64,000 nucleotides of DNA, taken from Vanilla planifolia. Lineage: Eukaryota; Streptophyta; Magnoliopsida; Asparagales; Orchidaceae. The stretch covers positions 372,030 through 436,029 of the forward strand of contig JAIUJO010000229.1 in the NCBI GenBank assembly GCA_023846275.1. The letters are read 5' to 3'. A program made the translations under genes and the position numbers. Of this stretch, positions 13,901 to 22,786 are shown one piece after another; positions within the stretch are counted from its first letter, which is position 1, and each line of letters starts with the position of its first letter. A model generated the notes under the pieces. The model made no database searches and was not told the origin of the DNA. It saw nothing but the letters and a program-made list of their open reading frames with translations.

Positions 13901-15060
13901 TCCAATAAAATATATTTTCTTATATTTTTCAATAATTGTTTCTTATGATGTTCATAGATTTTATGAGATATTTTGAATTGTACATTATTAGAGTATTAAA
14001 TAAATTTTCTCCAATCTTCTTTGTATCTTGTAATTAAAGTACTCTAAAGAGATTATCTCAACTCTTCAAAATTTTCTTTGTTTTGATTATACTACAATGA
14101 AACTCTATTTCTTCTATCATGTGACTTTATATTACTTTGATTTAGTAATATTATATTTCTTCAATTTTTCTCATTTCAACATTAATAAATATTTATTTTG
14201 TATTAAAATTATTATTTTGTTATTTTTTATATGTATTTACGTTTATAATTCCTAGTAATCCAAAGGATGTCTCGTTAAGACAAAAACATATTAAACTAAT
14301 CCCGACGAGCTTTATCTAACAAAAGTTTTAGTCTTAAATTTTCTAAAAGATTTTTTCTAATACTTTGGCACTTTTTTCCAAACATATTGATTTGTCACAA
14401 ATTTTAGGATAGAGGAAGTTACCTTAGATCTACTTCGTATATTGGAATGTGAGTTTCCTAAATAACTCATTTAGCTTCTTCAAATTTTTTACTTTGATTT
14501 TATTACATTACTCCTAAACTCTAATTGACCTTTCATGTGACCTTCAAATATCTTTTTTTCGTAATATAACATTTCTTCATTTTAACAAATTTCAATATAT
14601 ACTTAATAATTAAAAATTATCATTATTTGTATTTATTTACATGATTAACTAGCAATAATGTTTAATGAGATCTAATTAAGATGAAATAAATATCAATGTA
14701 CTTATTTTTACAAACTCTACAATAATATTAATTTTTAAAGTTTTTTTTCAAAATTCTAATTTTTTATTATTTGACCAAGCTTTATGAGACATTTTAAAGG
14801 AAGACTTGTTTGATGATCATCAATTTTAAACAAAGACTCCTTTATATCTTCGAATGATGTCTTGCCATGTAATTTATCTCATTTCTTCAAATGTTTTTTT
14901 GATTAGATTATATTACTATAAAACTAAAACTCTTCTCTCATGTGAATTTTACATTTCTAGGATTTGGTTATTTTTCATTATTGTAATTTCCTTTATCTCA
15001 ACTTGAACATAATAAATTGATTAAAATAAATTGATGAAATTTTCAAAAAATTCTAAAGAA
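10930..15060 (+). repeat. Degenerate satellite array, block 2 (unit about 410 bp)
   Basis: The same tandem repeat as at 1-3,740, in the same orientation. The landmark (like ggacgttgcactcgatctcc) recurs near 11,144, 11,541, 11,972, 12,320, 12,669, 12,788, 13,157, 13,577, 13,997, 14,413 and 14,823. Full units at the right side are 410-420 bp. In the middle there are shortened units of about 348, 349 and only 119 bp, which suggests internal deletion or unequal exchange. The individual sub-blocks (aatttatctcatttcttcaa, tttgatttggttatatta, tgtgaccttaacattac) are shared with block 1. Divergence between neighbours looks as large as between the blocks, as expected of an old array. Confidence 0.82.
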
Positions 15061-16060
15061 TGATATGAGGCAATGACATTGAAGCCATTAGTAGCTATTG
15101 CTCATCATTACCATTGTACGTTGTGTCCTTCTTCACCAACTCAATATTATTTCTTAAAAAAAACAAAGGTCTCATTTCCTCCTTTTGTATTTTATTAAAC
15201 TGAAATACTTATGCTTTGTTGAGCATTTCTCAAGTATAGGAATTACTTTGTACAGATTTTGATCGCTACATTGCTTTCCTCTTTCTGCAAATCTGATTTC
15301 ATTATAAGGCTATTATAACATATTATTTTCTATTTAATTATTCTAATAATTTAGCACACCTATTTTTTGGTAAAAAAATTACATACATTATTTTTTTATG
15401 ACTTATTTTTTTTGGGAATGGATATAGGTTTGATTTTAGGTAGAATCTTCTAAAACATTCTTAAGTGTATTTTAAAATTTCAGTTGACCATCCTATTTCA
15501 CAATTTCCTAAAACATTTATAATTAAATAAAAATTAACATATTTTCAATAAAAATTAAAATTTTCACCAAATTAATTTTGTATATTTCTTTAAGCTTATT
15601 CTAAATGCTTTTAAACATTTTTCTAAATTTTTTTTGGGTGAAAAAAATAATTTGTTTCTCAATAATTCACTCATTCGCTTGTTGAAACACTCTTGACATG
15701 ATGCAAGGAGCTCATTTTCTTAAGACGAATGCACAAAACTTAAATAAAACTACTAGGAGTAAATTAAAAGGAAGGAAATTAATGAAGCCTAAGCAAACAT
15801 GTTGACATTTGGAATGAAGAGTTAATAGCATTAAGGACATTTGGCGAAACTTAAATAATAAACAAAGAGAAACAACAATTTTGAGTAAAAGTTTCTATTT
15901 AATAAAATTTTAAATTAATCATTCTTTAAGATTAATTGCATTATTTTAAGCATTCTTTATTTTTTAACTTTTCTATGAGAAAGATGATGCTTCCAACGTG
16001 ATTTTAAGGACATTCTCTTGTAAGTATGTTCCTTTCCCTTTTTTGTTATTTCTCATGCAC
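15060..16060. other. Unassigned A+T-rich DNA between satellite and LINE 2
   Basis: Satellite sub-blocks stop near 15,050. The next kilobase has no recognisable reading frame. It may hold the 5' UTR of the LINE that follows, but nothing marks its start. Confidence 0.4.
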
Positions 16061-16129
16061 ATTAGCCTCGTGCCTCTAATTTTATAGTGGATTTGGTAAA
16101 GTTTTTATCCTTGCCAATCATGATAATGC

Positions 16130-16700
16130 TAATGTCTTTCTGAATGTGTAAAGAAAAGGTCATGTTTGTTGATGATGATCTATCTCAAAAGGTTATCCCC
16201 ATAAAAATCACTTTAATAAGTAACATTTTCAGTTGGATGACCCAACATGGAATTTCAATGAGTATGAATTCAAAACAATTGGCATCTTTGAATCTATCAT
16301 GAAGAGGTAAGCATGTGCTCCTAAGAGTTTCACTAGAATTGGAAAAAATTTGATGTTGGATGTACAATATCACCAAAATTATAATCTTTCAAATCAGGTT
16401 CCTAAAATGTTTACAACTTTTTAGCTCAATACTAAACCTTTGTAAGCTCTTGTATGGATCTCATTGGAACACCACTCAATCAACTTGGTCAACAAGTAGG
16501 CCTTATTCTCAATCATGTTTATAGTTAGCAAGTCATTAAATGTACTGCTATAATAATAAAATTAACAAGGCTCCATGGGGCTCTATTCTATGTTTTGGTA
16601 AATCTTACTAAAAATCATCCTTTAGAAATTAGAATCTCTAGAAAGATTGGGTGCAACAATGGCTTATTGAAAAAAATTAAGTAATGAAAATTTTCTCAAA
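16130..16700 (+). pseudogene. LINE-2 ORF1 remnant (DUF4283 gag-like)
   Basis: Plant L1 ORF1 proteins carry a DUF4283 nucleic-acid-binding domain ending in a pattern like ARVLVEVDLxKPLPxxIxI. At 16,586-16,636 the sequence encodes FYVLVNLTKNHPLEIRI, a good match to that terminus. Upstream, IGTPLNQLGQQVGLIL (about 16,467-16,515) corresponds to the conserved LPxxLGxxIGxxL stretch just before it. The reading between and beyond is broken by stops. No CCHC zinc knuckle could be read after it. The identification rests on these two words and on the endonuclease lying just downstream. Confidence 0.55.
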
Positions 16701-17104
16701 TATTATCGAAGTAACTATAGACCAGGATTCTTAATGCTCCAACATAAGCAAGAAAAACTTTCTAAAAGCCTAATTGTACTATTAATCATCTATTCAATGA
16801 TAGTTTGATCAATTTCAATTAGTAATTCTAAAGTAAGGGTAAACAATATCAATCTAATTTGAACTTAAGCAAAAATATGTAGCTTAAACAATAAGTAGAT
16901 ATTCAATCTCTCAAAAGCTCGAATTAAGATCTTTAGGAAAAGCAAAGACTCTCAAGCATTTTCAGATAGACTTGAATGGCTTCATAGTGGCTAATACTAA
17001 GAAGTCAATAACAAAAAACACTAAATGGAATGTCAAAAAAGTGATTTGCCTAAAAAAGACCAAAAGAATCTTTCAACAATCTCAAAATGTAGAAATTATA
17101 GTTA

Positions 17105-17810
17105 TTAATTAATAATGTCTTACTTTTCAACATAAAGGGTGTAGTTAGTTCTATAGTAGCTTGATGCCTTAAAAACATGTTTAGACTATAGAAAATTAAG
17201 ATAATAGCAATGATGGAATGCTTTGAAAATTATAGATAAATGAAAATCCTTTGTAAAAGACTAAATTTTCACTATTGTGGAGCAACATTTCTAACAAAGC
17301 ATAGGTGTATAGGTTGTAGTACTTATAATGTTAAAATTGAAAATTAAGAACATTTTCTTCATAGGGTGATACATAAAAGATTGGCTACCTTTTAAGTATG
17401 TCAATAACTCCTTTATTAACAGAATAGATCTTTGAAGGGATTTAATATTGTTCAGGGAGACCAATTTGCCTTCCCTAAATAGAAAGGACAGGCAAACATC
17501 TTTGTTAAGGTTCAAAAATATGGTCATTCTTGGGGATAGAACCCTAATGAATCATCATTTTCTCAAAACCATCCTAAAATAATAACTAAACATATGAACA
17601 AGTTCTTATTATACCAATCCCTATGAATGGTCATTTCTCCAACAGTAATTAAATCAAATGTTGGACTATTTAGATTCCAAAGCACTTGGATTGAAATGAT
17701 ATAATTCTCTCTAGTTGTTCTCAGAATCAAAATCTTCCAATTTTTGGTGAAGAATGTAGGCCAGTTCATAAGCTAAAGAGAGCTAAAGCCCACCTTAAAG
17801 AATGAAGTAA
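17105..17810 (+). pseudogene. LINE-2 endonuclease (EEP family) remnant
   Basis: The apurinic-like endonuclease opens ORF2 in L1 elements and nicks target DNA. The start reads LLFNIKGVVSS near 17,120, matching the family's WNxRGxxxx, with the tryptophan replaced, followed by CLKNMFRL and KIKIIAMME, matching the LKxxIxxxxxDxIAxxE segment; M stands before the E where L or Q is usual. Near the end, HMNKFLLYQS (about 17,589-17,618) corresponds to the LDRFLxS word, and VGLFRFQSTWIEM (17,660-17,698) corresponds to the GPxPFRFxxxWL signature. HKLKRAKAHLKE (17,767-17,802) is the KLKxLKxxLKxWN linker to the RT. The pieces lie in more than one frame with stops between, so the enzyme is dead. Confidence 0.75.
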
Positions 17811-18119
17811 AAAATAATTTGGTAATTTTTTTTAAGGATTCAAGAAGAAGAATGCCATGTTATAGAGAAGGTAAATAACTTCAAAGAGTTATAGATGAGT
17901 TATCTAATTAGAACTGACAAAGCTTAAGATGAATGAACCATGGTTGCTAAAATAGAGATGTATGGAGAACACATTTAAGAATACTATGGGACACTTTTTT
18001 GGAATTCTATAGGACATTTTATAATTCTAAATGCCATAGAAAATAACAAAATAAATACAAAAAAAGTTTTGAAAAAAATTAAAAAACTTCATGAAAATCT
18101 ACAAAATTAATTACTGTAA

Positions 18120-18480
18120 TCAGTTCCTAAACGGGCACATGCATTTTGAGTAGCAGTAAATGAGAAAAGTGAGGTAATAGGCAATACATGGTGTGTCACT
18201 AGTGGATCGGTGCATCACATTGCATTCCAATTTTAGCAAGTAGCATCGATAAAAAGGCATTGACAATATGCGTCTGCTTTGGGGTTAATGTGGATCGAAG
18301 AGAGTTAGCATGAGTTGACGAGTCAACGCTAATGGTGATGGTAAGGACGGTTGACAGAGGTGGATGACAGCTAAAAAAGCCAAAAAATAAATTTTAATTT
18401 ACTTTTAAATCAATTTTCAGGCAAATATTCTACTTATTCACATGTGAGATGGTTGAAGGGAACGTCTATACTAAATATAA
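18120..18480 (+). repeat. Dispersed GC-elevated repeat, copy A
   Basis: A block with more G+C than its surroundings, lying between the endonuclease and RT parts of LINE 2. It contains words such as gagttgacgagtcaac, acgctaatggtgatgg and gtggatgacagctaaaaaag, then a run like acttttaaatcaattttcag. The same words in the same order occur at about 48,890-49,400 on the plus strand and about 25,790-26,110 on the minus strand. It is not part of the LINE reading and is probably a separate insertion. The class is unknown; an LTR fragment or a non-autonomous element are both possible. Confidence 0.55.
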
Positions 18481-18979
18481 GATGAAAATCTCTAAAACGT
18501 TTCCAATTTTTCTTTAAAACAATTAAAATAAATTATAAATATAGTTAAATTGATTAACTAATAAAAATAACTATAATTGATCTGCACGACGATAATAATA
18601 ATGGAGATTAATGGGAAGCTTAGTAACCAATCCTCAAAGGAATCCAAGTTCGAATAAAACTAGTGCATCTTCAAGTTAAACCTCTACGTGATGTACTGGA
18701 TGCAACTGCATCAAATGTATAAGAGTTAAAAGATAAGTACTGTGTAGCTTAAAAATGCCGATAAAAAGATAGATGTCATCCACACAATGTTCAATAATAA
18801 GTGAATGAATAGCAATATAAAAAGACTTAAAGGTCCAAGTGGCAGTTAGGTCTTAGAGAAGGATTTAATTTCTAAATACATTGTCAATTGCTTGATGTCT
18901 TACTATTCTCTGCTAAGAAAAATGAGAGATGCTTTGATTTATGATTTCATGTTGATCATTAATTGTTGATCATGATTTC

Positions 18980-20170
18980 ATGTTGACATTTATGAAGCTA
19001 TCAATGTTTTTCTTAATGGTAGCCCATTACCAAAAGAATGCAACAGTGCTAATTAAATTTTCCTTTTGAAGAGTATTTGCAATATATCTTTCAAAGACTT
19101 AATGATATTTTCGATGTATAATTTCTCAAAAATATACTATGTTGTTGGTAGTTAGCCTATATAGTTTCCTATCCACCATCATCTCAATGAGTAATCATCT
19201 TTTGCTAACAAGAAATCACTAAAAATATCTTACCTACATAAGATATCATACTTTCATAACACCAACTTCATAACCTAAATGAGAAGAGCAAAGCTAATAA
19301 CTTTATTGTCACACCAGACATTAAGAATGTGTTCAATAACATGTCATGGTAGAAACATGTATTAGACAAGTTTAACTTCAATTGTTAATTAATTAATTTA
19401 GTCACGAATATCAATAATATATGTTGGTTGTTTGTTATTATTAATGAGAAAGGAAATGGTTCCATCTAATCCAATGGCTAAATCATGGTAACCCTCTATC
19501 CCCATTAGTTGTCCGCATTCAAGCTAAAGAACTAAGACGTTGTTCAAATGATCAACATATACAGGGTAAAGCGACACTAAGCCACTCCAAGTGGTTCTTA
19601 ACCAAAGTTACCTTTGTGTTTTGCAGATTTGTTTTTACTTTTCTTAAGAGGTGATAAACACTTAATGAAAAATATCAAGTTATTCTTATCTAATCTCCAG
19701 GGCATACCAAGTTTGTAGAATAATGTACAATGGATATTCTTTATCAGATGTACAAACATGAAACACAAGTAGGAGAACATTGACAAGGAGATCCTACTTC
19801 AAAAAAGATACTATCTTCCAACCCCTTAACTCAAAAGCACAAAATTCGAAGGTAGGAAATAAGTGGTCCACTTCGAACATTATATTAAGAAAAAATGCAA
19901 TAAGAAATTACTCTCAATGGGAGGTAGTACTTGTTAGTAATGTCCTCTAGTCAATAACACTTTATAAATAAAATTATATCTTATCTTCTCAATAATATTA
20001 TTAATTTTTTAGAAAGTGTGATAAATAGTTTTCTTTGGGGTAATAGTGATTTTGTGTGCAAGCACCATTTTTCTTGTTGGAAGAAGGTTAGCTTCCCCTA
20101 TGAAAAGTATGGATTACTGGTAAAGAAGATAAAGGATATTATGTTTGTATATAATGTAAAGCTTTTTTAA
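18980..20170 (+). pseudogene. LINE-2 reverse transcriptase pseudogene
   Basis: The RT begins with DIYEAINVFLNGSPLPKECN (18,985-19,044), matching the FxxGxLPxxxNxTxIxLIPK region of L1 RT, followed by a broken DFRPISxCN-type segment near 19,100. The catalytic box reads LCFADLFLLFLRGD (19,614-19,655); the family has FADD, so the second aspartate is L here. The thumb-side block at 20,012-20,167 is an uninterrupted stretch containing SVINSFLWGNSDF, then HFSCWKKVSFPYEKYGLLVK, which fits FLWGxxxxxxxxHxxxWxKVxxPKxxGGLGxxxL closely. A stop follows at 20,168. Overall length is normal for an L1 RT. This is the clearest coding fossil in the window. Confidence 0.85.
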
Positions 20171-20319
20171 GAGGTATGGACCTCAAACATCATGTATTTT
20201 AGAAACTTTAGTTGTAAGTTCCTTTATAGACAATGTTGTGGAGCATGCTCAATCACTTGGAATCAAATTTAAAGAATCATCTCACTATTTTGTATTTTGC
20301 GATACTTGGAAATAAAATA

Positions 20320-20650
20320 AATAAGGATGGCAACAATTATTAGACCCTCACCAAGAATGGTAAATTTAGTATCAATTCAGGATGCGATAAGTTTAGAGTC
20401 AATTAATTGCCTTATTCATAAGTCACAAAAATGTGGAATAATTATCAACAGTCCAAAATAACTCTACTAATGTGGAGGCTCCTAACTAAGTAATTACCTT
20501 TTGATAACAACTTGAGAAAGTTGAATTTTAATTTATAGACAAATGCCCTTTTTGTGCTTATAGGGACTCTTAAATGAATCTTATCTAATCTCTTTGTAAT
20601 GAATCTTGGCATTAAACAAACACAACATCACGATTCACGAAACACTTGTA
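20320..20650 (+). pseudogene. LINE-2 zf-RVT domain remnant
   Basis: The zf-RVT domain follows RT in plant LINEs. Readable words are NGKFSINSGCDKFRVN (20,356-20,403), matching the GxFSxxSAxxxLR motif; KITLLMWRLLTK (about 20,455-20,490), matching KxxxFxWRLxxxRL; and LPFDNNLRKLNFNL just after it, matching LPTxDNLxxxGIxL. The cysteine-bearing word CPLC reads NALFVLI, so the zinc site looks lost. One stop separates the WRLL block from the LPFDNN block. It sits at the normal distance after the RT thumb block. Confidence 0.75.
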
Positions 20651-20859
20651 CAAGGATGGAAGTGTGGTCACACAAACTCAAATAGTTATTGAGAATTTAT
20701 TGTTCTGCCATCTTTCGTATGCTGTAATATGTACGAGATTAAAATTTAAAACAATTCAATGAGTAAATATTCCTTGTGATTTTCCTGATAGAGTTAGACA
20801 TAATAATTATTAATTTTAAAATGTTGCTTAATTTCGTAATGAAGTTCGATAGGTCCTGA

Positions 20860-21130
20860 AATAGTAAAATATACATTGTTTCATTGATTTTTTGGAGATT
20901 AATGGAATAATTAAAAAAGTTATTCAGTGGACTCCCTTAGTAGTGGATTTAGAAAAATTAAATTATAATAGACTAAATAGAAATTGTTGTACCCTTTGAT
21001 GTGATAATTACAAAACCAAGCTATTCATTACTGAAGGTTTATTTTTTTAAGTAAAATTGTTAATAATTAATTAAATCAAGCCATGTATTTTAGATGTCTA
21101 AAATAATGGTCTCTAAGGGCCTTGAGGTCA
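20860..21130 (+). pseudogene. LINE-2 RNase H start remnant
   Basis: At about 20,917-20,970 the sequence encodes KVIQWTPLVVDLEKLNYNRLN, corresponding to the RVxWxPPxxGWxKLNxDGS entry of L1-type RNase H. The NxDG catalytic aspartate is not preserved (reads NYNR). Further downstream the frame dissolves and no GGxxRD or HxxRExNxxAD word is legible before the copia LTR begins, so the C-terminal part is either decayed or lost. Confidence comes mainly from position and the WTPLVVDLEKLN word. Confidence 0.6.
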
Positions 21131-21621
21131 TGGCATACTTCAAGGAATTTTTGAGACATGCACAAGATTTTTTATAATTAAATTTCTTTTTATTTCTCTT
21201 GAATTTGATATGTCAAAACTTTGAGATTATGAGGCACACTAGTAGTATTAATATTTAAAAATATTATAAAATTATTTAATTATGAATTTTCATTTTTGGG
21301 CCAAGCATATTTGACAAAATGTATAGACATAGGTATTTGATTTTTTAATATTATTTTGGAATCGTTTTTTAAGAATTTCTTTTCATAGCCACTTAATTAA
21401 CTTATAATACTATAAGAATATAAAATTATTTTTATACACTTATATTCAAATTTGTGGCTAAAAAATTCGTCAAAAATACCCTAAAACAGCAAAAGTCTCG
21501 GGAAAAAGCACTGTAGCATGGGCGGGTCGACCCGGCGCCAAAACAGCCCGTCCAGGCCTTTTAGAAATAAAAAAAAAGAAAAATAAAAAATTTGGTTGAC
21601 CCGAAAGGGGCGAGCAAAGCC

Positions 21622-21770
21622 CGTCGAGAGCAGCTCGGCTAGCACTGGTCAACGGTCAATGGAACAGTGCCTGGCTAAGCCAAGCCTGCCGAGAGGAGCT
21701 CGGCTAAGTCTAACTTCAGCGCGGTCTACGGTCAAAGAACAGTGCATGGCTAAGTCAACCTGGACCGGGT
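21622..21770 (+). repeat. Imperfect tandem duplication in the LTR U3 region
   Basis: Two adjacent units of about 65-75 bp: gagagcagctcggctag near 21,625 and gagaggagctcggctaag near 21,690, each followed by ggtcaatggaacagtgcctg (about 21,655) or ggtcaaagaacagtgcat (about 21,731). U3 repeats of this sort often carry enhancer-like sites in plant LTRs; that role here is inference. Confidence 0.65.
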
Positions 21771-21907
21771 GATGAAATCCCGGTCAAGGAAGGGGGGAGC
21801 CAGCCCCAAAGTGGCTCGCAGGTTAAACGACACAAATTTATTATAAAGCGGTGTGCCAAATTTCATTCTGCAGTGTGGGACTAAAAATCCCACCTTATAA
21901 CTTCGGC

Positions 21908-22045
21908 AGGATCCAAAGGCGTAGATCAAGCCCGCCCAGATCCAACGGGTGAGAGTAATTTCGAACGACTGTTTAATCAGCGCCGTTCGTTCAGCGCGTG
22001 GGATCCAATGGTTCAGATCAAGTCCGCCCGGATCAGACGGTCTAG
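21908..22045 (+). repeat. Second U3 repeat pair, gatccaa...gatcaag...cgcc...gacgg type
   Basis: The phrases ggatccaaaggcgtagatca (near 21,910) and gatccaatggttcagatcaa (near 22,003) begin two similar 40-bp segments about 95 bp apart, each continuing with a gcccgccc or gtccgccc word and a gatc-acgg word. The gatccaatgg phrase is also faintly visible in the decayed LTR at 33.6-35.1 kb, supporting a shared family. Confidence 0.55.
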
Positions 22046-22202
22046 AGATGATCAAGCCGTGAAGTCCATCCAGCCGTCCATTCTTGAAGTGGGATCGGAC
22101 GGCTGCTGCTCTTCTTCTTCCTTTTCGGGCTTCCGGCAACGGCTATTTTCCGGATTTCTTTTTACCATTTTTTTAGCTGTTTGGAATTGCTTTTTGGTGG
22201 AC

Positions 22203-22212
22203 TATATATATA
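22203..22212 (+). promoter_or_regulatory. Probable TATA box of the copia LTR
   Basis: A clean alternating TATATATATA lies upstream of the R/U5 portion of the LTR, at the distance from the right end expected for the LTR's own promoter. Transcription start is not determinable from sequence alone. Confidence 0.6.
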
Positions 22213-22786
22213 GGACATTTTACAATTTATGGAGTTGATGAATCCACTTGCAAAAATCTTCAAAAACTAAGGAAAAAGGCCAAAACCGAGAGCAACAATT
22301 GGCATACTTGTGGGAGCTACGGGCTCAACCTTCTTCTCAAATTTCAACAGCTTTCTTCCACATTTCGTTGCATCATTCGGTAACATTTAGTTGTGCCACT
22401 TTGCTTTGAGAAATTAAAGGTATAGGATTTTTGTATGCATTGCTATTGTAAAAATTGTACGCTTTATTGTAGCCGGATTTGTTCGGATTTTTGGTGTCTC
22501 GTTGGAGCACCGGTTGTACTTGGTTTACCCCTACTGGCTTCAGCAAAAGGGAGTGGTTAGTCGAAGCCCGATCGGGTTGATCGGGGGTGGATGTAGGCAC
22601 GGGTTTGGCCGAACCACCTAAAAATCTTTGTCTCTTTTTGCTTGTCTTATTATTGCATTTTTCGTTTTTATTTGACAATTTATTTACAAACGTTTTTAAT
22701 TGAAAGAATTTTCAAAATCTAAATTTTAGTGAAAAGCACAATTCACCCCTCCCCTCTTGTGCGTTGTTCTCACACGATTTACATCA

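Larger units (their letters stand above)
16060..21130 (+). mobile_element. L1-type LINE 2, nearly full length but heavily mutated
   Basis: All the protein domains of a plant L1 LINE can be read in the right order on the plus strand: a DUF4283-type ORF1 remnant (about 16,130-16,700), endonuclease (about 17,105-17,810), reverse transcriptase (about 18,980-20,170), zf-RVT (about 20,320-20,650) and the start of RNase H (about 20,900). Every domain carries stops and frame changes. The stretch between endonuclease and RT is interrupted at 18,120-18,480 by sequence of different composition that recurs elsewhere in the window. The total of about 5 kb is close to the usual 5-7 kb. Neither a poly(A) tail nor target duplications are clear. 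The GC-rich copia LTR begins some 300 bp beyond the last legible domain. Confidence 0.8.
21453..22780 (+). mobile_element. Ty1-copia (SIRE/Maximus-type) LTR, probably solo; young-looking
   Basis: A 1.3 kb island far richer in G+C and in CpG than anything else in the window. Its right end has the copia LTR terminal pattern caattcacccctcccctctt followed by a CACA end near 22,774. The R/U5 region has gtggatgtaggcacgggt followed by the ggccgaaccacc word, both typical of SIRE-type LTRs. A TATA box lies at 22,203-22,212, and the left edge is taken as TGTGG at 21,453. Orientation is plus. A weak primer-site-like catcaga lies at 22,782-22,788, but no gag follows, so a solo LTR is most likely. I could not fix a clean 5-bp target duplication, so the right end is uncertain by about 12 bp. 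Retained CpG suggests a recent insertion compared with its neighbours. Confidence 0.8.

Noticed and set aside
18600-18670. tRNA/SINE-like A and B box words (agcttagtaacc and aagttcgaataaa)
   Set aside because: The matches to the Pol III boxes are weak, and no poly(A)-like tail or second copy was seen.
21750-22139. 129-codon minus-strand frame, and 76-codon plus-strand frame at 22,008-22,238
   Set aside because: Both lie in the G+C-rich copia LTR, where stops are rarer. LTRs of this family are non-coding and the peptides match no domain I know.
22373-22678. 101-codon minus-strand frame
   Set aside because: It lies in the R/U5 part of the LTR, antisense to its conserved words, so it is a by-product.
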